In this document: positions 45,071 through 55,485 of the stretch, piece by piece
How the letters are laid out: the number at the start of each line of letters is the position of its first letter
Numbering within the stretch: the first letter of the stretch is position 1
Assembly: GCA_037693485.1 (NCBI GenBank)
Contig: CM075345.1
Location: 121,294,001-121,358,000 of the forward strand
From: Kitagawia praeruptora
Lineage: Eukaryota; Streptophyta; Magnoliopsida; Apiales; Apiaceae
Length of the DNA: 64,000 bases
Reading direction: 5' to 3'
Translations under genes and position numbers: made by a program
Notes under the pieces: model-generated
The model's database searches: none
What the model saw: the letters and a program-made list of their open reading frames with translations, nothing else
Told to the model about the DNA's origin: nothing

Positions 45071-45285
45071 GCGCATCATGCGCTAGCCAGCGCGCAGGAG
45101 CGTCCAGTTGCGCAGAATCCACCCGCGCATCATGTGCCGTAGCCACGCAGAAGCGCCCAGACACGCCGATGGCGCCTGCGCATCATGCCTCCTCCAGCGC
45201 AGGTGCGCCCAGACTAGGCAGTATCCTCCCGCGCGTGATGCTCCACACCGCGCCTCAAGCGCCAGCCAGAACTGTTATGCAGTGA
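45071..45285 (+). repeat. GC-rich 53-bp minisatellite, four units
   Basis: Units start GCGCATCATG at 45071, 45125 and 45178, and GCGCGTGATG at 45231, giving periods of 54, 53 and 53 bp. The units are diverged but share AGCGC and GCGCCCAG blocks. GC content is far above the surroundings. A run of A precedes the array (45036-45052). Confidence 0.75.
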
Positions 45286-45438
45286 TTTTTTTTTTGTATG
45301 TTATAATCCTAATGTTTCATATCTATTTTCTTATCCTACTACAATTCTACAAAATCAAAAACCCTAACCCCTAAACTATATCCTACATCTAATTCAATCC
45401 CCAAAAATCCTTTTTCATCTCTAAATCAAATTCACCCA

Positions 45439-45509
45439 CATCTATATAAATCCCAAATTCTCATCACCTATACTTACACAAACCCATCTATATAAATCCC
45501 AAATTCTCA
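45439..45509 (+). promoter_or_regulatory. Duplicated TATA-like block before Athila third ORF
   Basis: A 25-bp block containing CTATATAAATCCC occurs at 45439-45463 and 45485-45509. TATATAAAT boxes lie at 45443 and 45489, 230-285 bases before the third-ORF ATG. A promoter role is inferred from sequence only. Confidence 0.4.
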
Positions 45510-45726
45510 ACTTTCATCCATTCAAAGTGCAAGGGGGATTTAAATTCGAAATTGTGGGGATTCATATTGCAAGTTCACCTCTTGGATTCAATTGGGTAAC
45601 ATTCTATTTTATCTTTTATTTGAATTTGTGAATTTTGTAAACTAGGGTTCTTGGTGTGTAATTTGGGGGTTCTTTATTTGGTGAATTGTTTGGAGATTAT
45701 TGTGCCTTGCTTGATATTTGTTGATT

Positions 45727-46923
45727 ATGGCTCCTAAAAGGCAACGGTTAATGGGTAGTGGTAGTAGTGCTCCTCCATCTTTGGATGAGAATGATGTTGT
45801 GGGTAATGGGGTGGAAAGATTTGTGAATGAGGATGCTAAAGCGGAGTATGGTAGGTTAGTTTCAAAGACGGTTATTCAGGAACGGAGGCTTATGCCCGGT
45901 GGTAAATATCCGGAGATTGTGGATATGATTATTGAGCGGGGTTGGACATTATTTTGCCAATTTGCTAATGAGGCAGCGTTGGATGTGGTACGGGAGTTTT
46001 ATGCTAATGCTTCTGTAACAAGGAATAACTCCGTAATTGTGAGGGGTCAGAAGGTGGATTATTCGCCTCGTGCTATTTGTAATTTGACTAGGCTACCACC
46101 TAAACCTAGAGGTGCTACGAACTGGGGACAGAAGACTAAGGATGATGTTGATCTTGATGCACTCATTGAGGAGTTATGTGTTCCGGGAACGGAGTGGAAA
46201 TGTAGGTTAGGTACGGAGATAAAGTGTACCTTTCCGGCTTCATCATTGTCTGGTTTTGCAAAGGCATGGTTCTTTTTCATTAGTTCTAATATCATTCCGT
46301 CAAACCATGTTTCCGATGTTACTGTTGATAGAGCTATCTTGCTATGGGGTATTCTCAAAGGTGAGTATGTTGACCTTGGGTACCTTATTAATCAAAATAT
46401 TCTTCGGTTTTTGGGAAGCAATTCGTCGGCTAGTATTCCTTATGCTTCTATCATCGCGTACTTGTGTGATGCATCGAAAGTCAAATGGTATGAAGGAGAG
46501 CCGGTGCATAAACCTACGGCTTCTTTTACGGATGCTACTATTGACCGGTTGAGGTTGAAGGAGTGGCCGGGCGGCATTCCTCATCCTAGGGGTCTAGGCT
46601 TTGTTGTGAATGATGCTAGTGGTCAGGGAGCGGGCGCTCCGCCACATGTTCCAAGGGCACCGGCAGTGGCGAGGGCAGGTTCTTCGCAGAGTACGGTGGA
46701 TATGTCCGCTCTTGAGTCTTATTTTCGTCGAATGACTAGGCGGTTGGATGCTATGCATGTTAGCAGTCGCCAATATTCTGAGGACATGGGCATAGCCTTG
46801 GAGGCAAAGTTTTAGTCACCCGATACTCCTGTTCAGTGGCCTATATTTGGAGCTCGGACTCCGTATCCTCCACCTGATTCTTCGGATGAGGACGATGAGG
46901 GTAATGAAAGCGAGGATGCGTAG
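45727..46923 (+). pseudogene. Athila third ORF, one in-frame TAG
   Basis: ATG at 45727. The frame runs 362 codons to a TAG at 46813-46815, then continues in phase for 35 more codons to the TAG at 46921-46923, giving an acidic Asp/Glu-rich tail. The protein has the domain found in many plant Athila third ORFs, annotated as putative plant transposon protein (my recollection): a Trp-rich block near residue 180 and a Leu-Leu-Trp-Gly block near 205. Historically called env-like by position; I see no signal peptide or clear membrane span. The first TAG probably replaced a Gln codon. Confidence 0.78.
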
Positions 46924-48334
46924 GTATGTTCTGCTATCCCTTGTATTACTTCCATTCAATGCGGACATTGAATAGTTTAAGTTTGGGGGTGGTTTGAGGG
47001 ATTAGTAGTTGTTGTGTATTATGTGTTCATGTAGGATTTCATGCTTTGCATATTAGTAGTAGTAAATCATGCATATATGTTTGTGCTATTTACGTTTGTT
47101 TCATATTGGACATTCTGTTTTTATTTTTCGTATACCATGTGAGTTTTCATTTAGTTGCATTTTCATGGCATGCATATTTCATGATCCCTTAGGACGAGCT
47201 GATTCTGATTGATAGGTGGATGTTGATTTGGGTGTGATGATGATGAGTAGAGGGCTGATTTATAGTTTCTATGAAATTGACTTGCATGTTACGGGAACAA
47301 AATTTTTACACAGTCTCATTAGGGTGCTTTTGGGCTAGGTTAGGGTCATGCCTGTGGGATGTTTTGAGATTTAATCACTTGTTTATATTTAGAATTTTCG
47401 TTATTCCCTTTATAGCGTAGGAACATTAAAGTCTAAGTTTGGGGGAAACCAGGAATTTTCATGCTAATTGTTCATAATTGTTAATAATGGCTAGGCGTCA
47501 AATGGCTAGTAGCCAGCTCATATTTATATGAGTAGTCTAGGGTTGGAAATGAGAAAGGCTCATTCCAGATTGCAGAAAAAAAAGAGAAAAAAAAAAGTCA
47601 ATAAGTTATTTGTTTATATGCAAAATTAACCAGAGTGAGCTCTTTAATACTCGAGTAATTAAGTCTGAGGGGACTTAGTCCTAGTAACCTAAAGCCTTGT
47701 GGTTTGGGATTGCTGACCTAACACTCGCTACATGGGTATTATTGTATAAGCCTTTTGGGGTCTCATTCATTGCACGGTTAAATAAGCATGCGTATTGTAT
47801 ATAGTGTCGTAGTTTAGTAATAAAGCATGAGTTTCTGTCTACCTTGGATAAGGGTGGAGGTGTTCCTAGGTTATGAAGTGTCTACAGTCTATTCTGATTA
47901 TAAACCTGTGATTGTCTTGACGGAAAGCATGTATGATTTTTGACCTAGTTTTGGGAGTATTTCTGATGAGCATTTCACACACGCACGTTCCTGTCATGTA
48001 CTGTTAGTATACGGGGACTTAGTCGAGCTCTGCTTGGATTTGTTACATTCATTGAGATATTTGTTTGTTAGTTGGTTTTGGTGAGTTTGAAGGGGATCTT
48101 GCATCTTCATAGTAGTTGCATTCATGCATTGCATTGCATTAGGTTAAATGGATTTTGTGGGTACATTCGCTATAGGCCCTCACAAGACCTTACTCGTCCA
48201 CTAGGGCTGCCTAGGGGTTTAAAGGGCTTGTTGCATATGCCAAATGCAACCGTGATCACCTACGGAAGTGGTACTAATTAGGTAATTGTAATTGTTTATG
48301 CTTGAGGACAAGCATCAGTTTAAGTTTGGGGGTT
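46924..48334 (+). other. Athila 3' non-coding region and polypurine tract
   Basis: About 1.4 kb without genes. It contains an A/G run at about 47577-47597 and ends in AAGTTTGGGGGTT (48322-48334), the plus-strand primer. An AAGTTTGGGGG copy at 46979-46989 and another at 47435-47445 are further possible polypurine tracts. Confidence 0.8.
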
Positions 48335-49573
48335 TGATAAGTGGATTTTATATCCACTTGGAATGCCTCCGTTCGGCTTAAATTGTTTTGGACTCAAGTT
48401 GTTGTAGTTTTGATGTGTTTTGCTTAGTTGTGCAGATTTACGAGAATGTTGATTAAAGTTGATGCTTCTATCATTTTTGGAGATTTAATTGATTAAAATT
48501 CGGATTTTCCGGGAAGGCTGCGCAGCTTATACTGTTTTGGCCATATCTGGAGTTCTAGAAGTCCGTTTTCAGTGATCTTACTGCCCACGCGAAGCTTGAG
48601 AGATTTTCTACAACCTGGGATAGGAAACAAGTGCAAGAAATATGCTGAATTAAATCGCGCACGTGATCTTGTTAAAGAAGGCTGGGAATTTACTGTTTTG
48701 CCCTTTTTCTAATTCTAATTGTATTCTGGGCAGTTTTGGGTACCTTCTTTAAATCCTAATTGTAATAGAAGGCAATTTCTTGCTAGGCAAGATTTGTAGA
48801 GCCTATTTAAACACATCCTACCATTGTAAATCATAACAATTCATAGCTTTTTCATATTAAGGTACTTTCAATCTTCAATTCTTTCTTCAATATTATGTTT
48901 TCATTCATTATCATTATTATTTTGTTTTCTTCTTTAATTATGTGTAACTAAATCTTTAATCTGAGGATTGGGTAGTATTCCTTGGTATTCATGTGTGTTT
49001 AACTATCTGTGATTTTCTTGCTTTGCTGATCTGTTATTGAGGGCTTAACACAATTAGGGGAGTCATGAACCTTTGATTGGATTTTAGGGATTGTAATAAC
49101 TTGGAAGAGGAGTTGCAATTTTTAGTACATGATTTAACAGACATAACTCGAATATTTGATTGGAAGATTAATAGGAGAGTTGTGAGACTTATAATTCTTG
49201 GAGCTTAATAGTTTATGATTGTCTTTGATTGTATCACGGAAGTGACAATTAGGGTATAGTTGTAGACATTATATTGTATCTTGGAAGAGAACATTATAAC
49301 CTTAGAAGAATTGTTTTCAGCAGAGTAAGAACGTAGACATCACATAGATATTGAATGTGCATTGAAACCAAGTGAAGAACCCCAGTTCTTGGATTGTTTT
49401 CCTCATATATTTTATTCTCGATTGATAATTAGTTTAATTTAGTTTAGTTTAATTTAGTTTATAAACAAACACAACATTCTTCTACACTTCTAAATTGTGA
49501 GAGATAAGAAATTTGAACTTGATATTACATTCAGTCCTTCCCTGCGAACGAACACACAAAAATACTACTAACA
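48335..49573 (+). repeat. Athila 3' LTR (1239 bp)
   Basis: Same length as 38314-39552, about six differences. Followed by the duplication TCAAG. Confidence 0.93.
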
Positions 49574-49578
49574 TCAAG

Positions 49579-51532
49579 TCTGCAATTAGAGATATGAAAA
49601 TAGCACTAGATGCCAGGATTGAGGCACTAGCTCCTACTACCACTCAGAAGGTGCTTTCTAGCAAACTTCTCAAAGAAGATAGCCTGGCTAAGTCTGTTCA
49701 GCTTCTTTCCTCAAGAGTGGATAGTATGGAATCTCAAATGTACACTATCATTGCCAATCAATCAAAACAGACTCAACTACTGGAAATGCTACTTGCAGCT
49801 TCAACCCCAACCCTTGATGCTAACAAAAAGGGGGAGAAAATGGAGAAAATGGGAACAAGCACAGAAGAGGCTGCAACATCTACTGGCCAATTTCAAGCTA
49901 CCAGTAGTGAGATAGCACAGAGTGAGAGGGAGCAACAGCCAATTGTAGTGGTCAATCCAACAGAGTTTGAGATAAAGGCTTCCCCTGTGAAGAAACAAGT
50001 GGCTTTGCCTGAGATTCAAAGCTTAGAAGAAATCTCAGATGGTGAAAGGCAAGCCAGAATAGAAGCTTTGGAAAAGATCAACAAGGAGACTAATGAAAGA
50101 ATCCTAAAGGCAGAGAGGATGATCAATGAATCAATTGCATCATCTCTGTTCCTTAATGCTCAAATCTTCTGCTCCAACAATATCAACCACAATCATGATG
50201 GTGCTCACTCCAAAGATTGTGGCTCCTACATTCTATAATGCTGAGCCATCATTTGTCAAAGAATTTGAACCAGCCATCAAAACCAGAGCCTACTCACCAC
50301 CAAAGGAAAATGGGAAGAACAAGCTTCAATTGGACTACCCATTTCCCAAGGATGATGAAGAAAAGCTAATGGGAAAGACAATCATGGAGTTCAAAGTACA
50401 GACAAATAAGAGTGTAAGAGATTGGATGGCTGTAATCATAAGGAATGGAAAAGTATTAAATATATCCAACAGCCATCCTAGATTTGTGGAAGCTAAAAGA
50501 GAAGAAGTCTCCATAATCCAAAGGGAAGCCTATCCAAGTACAGAAAATCATTATGAAAACTCAGATGAGAAGCAAGACAGGCTGGCTCAAGAGTTAATGG
50601 ATGAGGTAGAGGTTGAAATGAAGGAACCTGAGGAAGTTCCCAAATTCAAACCTAAAAGAATGAAAGCTAAAACCAAGAGGGTTCTTTCTCCAGAACCCTC
50701 TCCAGTAAAAGAAACCATTGGCTCATCAGTACCTATGTCTGCAACAGTAATCGACCCAACTGTAAACTTTCATGGTGACCCCATAAGGCCTAAAGAGGAA
50801 CCAATGAATTTTGATTCAATTGAAGTTCCTTCATTCTTGCTGAATCCAAAACAGAAGAAAAGGGCTCCAAAGAAGCAACTTTCAAAGGGACCAGTTCAAG
50901 TTTCTAGGGTACCTGCTATTGTCAAACAACCAATCTTGGAAAACAAAGAAGACTTTATCTATCAGGCAGAAATTGAAGAATACTCTGGCATGAATCTATA
51001 TTTGGATGAATTGTCAGAAGTAAGAGGAATTGACAAGTACAAGAATCAGCCTGAGAGATTAGTATTTGTCTACAAGGGAGGAAGTCAGAGGACATGGCCA
51101 TTACAGAAGGTTCTTGGAGAGAATTATCATACACTGACCAAAGTGTTCTCAGCATTCAAGAGACACACAGGGTTCTCTGAGATAGCCAGAAGGGAGATAA
51201 TTAGCAGAATAGAAGAAATAAGGAGAGAATGGAACTCACCCTCAAGTCTACCAAAGAAAATGAAGATCCCATATAATGGACAGAAAATCCACATTCAACC
51301 CTTTTGGATGATGGAGTTCAGGGATGATGAGGGCACTAGGAGATTCTTCAGGTTAGAAGACCAACTGTCAAAGGCTAGTTCTGATTACCTAAGATGGTTA
51401 CAACTAAAGCTAAATCCAAAAGTTGTTGAAGAAGATACCTTCTATAGGCAACTTCAAGTGCAAATTGAGTCCAACTCTGCCAAGGAAGGAAAGTCAAGGG
51501 TGCAGCCAACCAGAGAGAGGAAACATCATTAA
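49579..51532 (+). pseudogene. Env-like third ORF of element C, second part
   Basis: The frame resumes in phase right after the Athila insertion and its duplication. It reads to 50238, where a stop ends it; a second frame, open from about 50126 to 51532, carries the rest, so one small indel lies between about 50150 and 50235. The start is coiled-coil-like (Arg-Asp-Met-Lys, then heptads of Leu and Ile). The C-terminal 400 residues are basic and include a compact Trp-rich segment near 51060-51420. Both parts together give about 1500 codons. Confidence 0.72.
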
Positions 51533-51710
51533 TCTGCTCAATCTAAAGGAGCACATCTCTGATAAGTTTCTTAAAGCTTTCTGTTTTTAATTTTTGTAGC
51601 TTAATACAATGTTTGCATACTGTAGTGTCTATATATCTTTAGGAATGTTTTGTTATCATCAAGGTTCTGAATTTATGCTTTATTACCATCAAGTATAAAT
51701 TGGGGGAGAT
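51533..51710 (+). other. 3' leader and polypurine tract of element C
   Basis: Non-coding. It ends in AAATTGGGGGAGAT at 51697-51710, directly before the 3' LTR. Confidence 0.82.
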
Positions 51711-52696
51711 TGTTAGGAATATGTTGTAGTTGATGATAACTTAACATTCAAGCAAAATTGTATAAGTCAAGTTTTGTAACTGTCAACGGATAAGACCTTA
51801 TAACTCTATTCGTTGACAGGTAGCTCATCAACGGATGAGGTTTTGTAGCATACTGCAATATCTCTATTTATCAGTTGATAGTGTTTTTATTCAGAGTCAT
51901 GTTGACCATCAATGGATAGGCAGAATAGGGTAGCCAATTGTAAATAAGCTATGCTATGTAATTCTGTCTAAGTGAAAGTGTATCAACGGATAAGAACAGG
52001 GCTCTATCAACGGATACAACTCAAATCTACTCGATCAACGGATACAGCTCAAACTACCATCAACGGATAATTGTGCACAACATCAACGGATAATCATTGT
52101 CACTTTATCCTATGCTAGCTGGGAATTAGCAGTTGATAAGGACAGGTTTGATTGACAGATCACATGGGTTGATAGTAGGTATAAAAAGCAGTATGGCAGC
52201 CATACTTTGGAAACACAGAAGAAAGAAGCATTCCATTTACACAGTACATACAAGAAAGGTGCAGGGGACATATCTGTTCACAAGGACAACCTTTCGGCTA
52301 CATATGGATTTGGAGTGGAGTAGCAAGTCAACTTGAATTAGATTAATATTATCTTATTCCTGTAGCACTTGTAAACTTGGGATATATAACCAAGTGTAGC
52401 AACTCTTTAGAACGTAAGAAAACATACACATTTGCTTAGGGTTTCTTGAATATCTTTAGAAGCAAAGAGTTGTAAACACAGAAGCTATGTACATTTGTAT
52501 CACAAGGTTTTCTTCAAATAAAAGTCTCAGGTGGTACATTTAACCACCTGATTTTTTATGTGGTTGTGAACTATTTCTATTCAGCAATTATTTCTTTATA
52601 GATTTCTGTGGTTTTTATCAGAAATTTATAACTATCAAGAATTGTATTCAACCCCCCCCTTCTACAATTATACAAGTGTGTAATCTGGGAATAACA
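51711..52696 (+). repeat. 3' LTR of element C (986 bp)
   Basis: About ten differences from 26671-27655, mostly transitions, plus one length change in a C run. Followed by GATAT. Confidence 0.95.
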
Positions 52697-52701
52697 GATA
52701 T

Positions 52702-53210
52702 CGAATGGAACTTTGACTTGTTGACTCTTTGAGAACTTGAATACCACTTTGACTTGTTAACTTCTTGAGTTCTCGAATAGAGCATTTAGACATGTCGAAT
52801 CTCTGAGATATCGAATAAGATATCGAATAGTGCATTCAGAGATATCGAACAGTGTCTTATTAGATCTCGAATCTCTGACTTCTCGAACACTAGACTTCTC
52901 GAATAGACAAAAGTACTTCTCGAATTGGTACTTATGCAAATTCTTCATTTCTTCAAATCCCAACTGTGATTATTTGACAGTCTTTATCTTCTTGCTTGAG
53001 GCATGAACCTTGGAACTTCTTTCAAGCATTATTCTTGACTATATAAGTACAATTACACAACTAGGATTTGATGCCTACTACAAGTACAAAACAAGTAGAA
53101 ACTCTACAATTAGAGGTTCACTCAGTTAAGAGGTCATATAAGTAATGCAAAGCATTACAGACAATTAGGCTTGTTATTAGATGTAAATAGGCATGCCTTT
53201 GTGACTAACA
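52702..53210 (-). repeat. 5' LTR of element B, outer part
   Basis: Continues the LTR after element C, starting CGAATGGAACTTTG, and matches 10953-11441. It ends at CTAACA, followed by the target duplication CATCC. Confidence 0.92.
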
Positions 53211-53215
53211 CATCC

Positions 53216-53790
53216 TTATAACCATTGAGCTACATAAGTTTTTGAGTTTGAACTAAAAAAAGTATTACTTAAATCCGGTCTTTCCTTTTTCCTATTTTTG
53301 ATATTAATTTAAATTTTGAGTAAATATGTTAATGATGACTTATATTCTTTTATGTCTTTTTATCATTGCTGTAAAAGAAATTATGTTATAGCCTATACAA
53401 TATATTTATATGCTACAAAACATCTTCTGTTTAGTGCTCATATGATTTACGCATAAATAAACTCTTTTATTCACACAAAAAATTTGTGTAATTATGTTTT
53501 TATGGGGAATGAACTCATGTCCTCCTCGAAAAAACTTATCCTTATAACCATTGAGTTACATAACTTTTTGAGTTTGAACTAAAAAACGTATTACTTAAAC
53601 CTGGTTTCTCCTTTTTCCTATTTTTGCTATTAATTTAACTTGTAAGTAAATATGTTAATGATGACTTATATTGTTTTATGTCCTTTTATCATTGCTCTAA
53701 AAGAAATTATGTTATAGCCTATACAATATATTTATATGCTACAAAACATCCTCTTTTTAGTGCTCATATAATTTATGCATAAATAAAATG
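53216..53790 (+). repeat. Two-copy 327-bp tandem repeat inside the Helitron
   Basis: The block around TCCTCCTCGA with its downstream sequence occurs at 10095-10172 continuing at 53216-53470, and again at 53471-53790. The target CATCC at 53211 corresponds to TATCC at 53538, giving a period of 327 bp. The first copy is split by element B. The second copy is uninterrupted. Confidence 0.8.
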
Positions 53791-53933
53791 ATTCGTAAAT
53801 TAAAGTAGTGATATTATAATATGTGTGAACATAATATATACAATTGTACTAAAAAAAAATTAATCATAAAAATATACGAATTTATATCAATGGCTAGAAG
53901 ATGACCCGTTTCTCGCACGGGTTATTACGCTAG

Positions 53934-53957
53934 TTATAATTAAAAAGCTACTTGATA
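53934..53957. other. 24 bp between Helitron and element D
   Basis: Only remnant of host DNA between the two elements. Its last five bases, TGATA, should be the target duplication of D. Confidence 0.5.
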
Positions 53958-55485
53958 TGTCCCAGTTGTACACCACGAGATTGTAGAAGGGGGGGGGTTG
54001 AATACAATCTCAACAAAATTCTTTCGAATTTATGAGGTCTTGATAGATTGTTATAAGAACATAAACAAAACAAGATAAGTAGAATATCTAAAGCATATAC
54101 AACACACGATATAAAAAATCTCATGTGGGTTGGCTTATCAGCTTGATCCACCTGATGGTTGTATTGAAGATAATTCTCTGCGTAATAATACACAGTTGCG
54201 GTTACACAGTTTAGTGTTTACAAGAAAACCTAAAGCTCTCAGCCTTGTGATCAGTGTTTTCTTCTCTACTAAAACTGTGCTACTCATACAGCTTATTTAA
54301 AACTATATGAAGACAAGTAAGTTACATGTAATGATACATTTTGATATAACTTGTCACACACACATACTCAAAGTGATTTCCATTTCTGGAATTATCTTGA
54401 AAGTCTTCTCTTCTTGATTTGGACAATCCCAGTAGGCTTTGAGACAGTGTATGTTTCTTTCTTCAAAAGTGACCAAGTTCTTGAGGTGACTTAGCTTCCA
54501 AACCCACGTGATGCTTTCTGCACAAGATCATTTTGCTTTTGGATCTTTGTCTCTGAAAGTAGCTTTAGCAAAAGTGTTAATCCTTTTGAAAGTCAATAAG
54601 CCTTTCTGCTTATTGAACTGTGCTAGAACTTCCCAGACATAACGGCTGATCTTTATGCATTTGTCGAAATATCCTTTGAATCTTTCAGTAGGTGTGTAAT
54701 CATGTTGGAGGTTGCTTACACTCTTATTGTTGCCCTTGAAGTCGAGTAAATAGTGACTGATTTCACCTTTCACTTGGAAGAGTTTGAGCCTTCGAATATC
54801 TACAATTTGACTCCCTACTCGTCACATCCTTTGTGTAATTGATCACTGCCTAATCATCACGGGTTGCAAAGTAATTCTGGGTTTAATTTTCATTCGATAT
54901 GTTCCATTAGAGATCTCTGATATTATTATGAAACAGGTTGAGTTCTCGAACAGATAAATCTTGAGTTCTCGAATGATGATTTATCGAATATCCTTCTGAG
55001 ATGACTTCTCGATTAGTGCTTGATGTAGACTTCTCGAATAGAACAGTCTGAGTTCTCGAATTGACATTTCTCAAATAGTTCATTTCACAGACTTCTCGAA
55101 TAGTTCTTTTTATAGACTTCTCAAATAGATCTTTTTACAGACTTCTCGAATAGATCAGTCTAACTTCTCGAACTAGGACTTCTCGAATAAAACCCTTTGA
55201 GTAGAGTTCTCGAATGACTTCTCGAACTCTTCTTTCCTTGATTTCTCGAACTTACTTGCATGGTTTTAGCAACCTCTCTTTTGATTATTGATATCTGACT
55301 TTAGCATCTCCAGGTTGTTACTGAAATAAATCCTAACTTTATGCAGAGTTTCATCCTTAAGATATTGCTATAGTTGATCTGCATTTTAGTTGGCTTCCTG
55401 ATTTGTTCATCAGCTTCGATTCCTTGATTCATTTTCTGTCTTGTGGTATTTGTTATCATCATCCATATCCATGCATAACTCAACA
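53958..55485 (-). repeat. 3' LTR of element D (1528 bp)
   Basis: On the minus strand it starts TGTTGAGTTATGC and ends CTGGGACA. Near its end it has the C run and TTCTACAAT seen at the end of the C LTR. An array of TTCTCGAAT words lies at about 54945-55250. Confidence 0.82.

Larger units (their letters stand above)
36535..49573 (+). mobile_element. Athila-type Gypsy composite with three LTR copies
   Basis: A perfect 5-bp duplication TCAAG flanks the whole block (36530-36534 and 49574-49578). Inside are an LTR fragment, a foreign 553-bp stretch, a second copy of the 3' non-coding region, a full LTR, a full internal region and a full LTR. The internal region has gag, pol (protease, RT, RNase H, integrase) and a third ORF, the Athila arrangement, and the Athila/Tat type primer site. 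The two full LTRs are both 1239 bp and differ at about six positions. Confidence 0.92.
26671..52696 (+). mobile_element. Sirevirus-type Copia element C, split by Athila
   Basis: Inserted in the 5' LTR of B with perfect 5-bp duplication GATAT (26666-26670 and 52697-52701). LTRs of 985 and 986 bp are about 99% identical. Without the Athila insertion the element is about 13 kb: LTR, Met-tRNA primer site, gag, pol, spacer, env-like ORF, polypurine tract, LTR. Its private word TCAACGGATA occurs in both LTRs, gag, the pol hinge, the spacer and the env-like ORF. Confidence 0.95.
10173..53210 (-). mobile_element. Sirevirus-type Copia element B, split by nested insertions
   Basis: Both LTRs are present. 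The 5-bp target duplication CATCC is found at 10168-10172 and 53211-53215. Without element C and its duplication the element is about 17.0 kb, of which 2.9 kb is the gag-protease insertion. Order on the minus strand: 5' LTR (split), Met-tRNA primer site, gag, pol, spacer, long env-like ORF, polypurine tract, 3' LTR. Its LTR and spacer carry TCGAAT-containing words. LTR copies are roughly 97% identical by eye over the first 780 bp. Confidence 0.93.
9984..53933 (+). mobile_element. Non-autonomous Helitron, split by element B
   Basis: The real element is 9984-10172 plus 53216-53933, about 907 bp. The left end starts TC after an A, and its first 21 bases form an 8-bp hairpin (TCTTCTAT, loop ATATA, ATAGAAGA). 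The right end has the hairpin ACCCGT-TTCTCGC-ACGGGT at 53904-53922, seven bases, then CTAG at 53930-53933 followed by T. TC start, a 3' hairpin a few bases before CTAG and insertion between A and T are the Helitron signature. It has no ORF for Rep/helicase, so it depends on another element. Its body includes a 327-bp tandem repeat. Confidence 0.72.
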
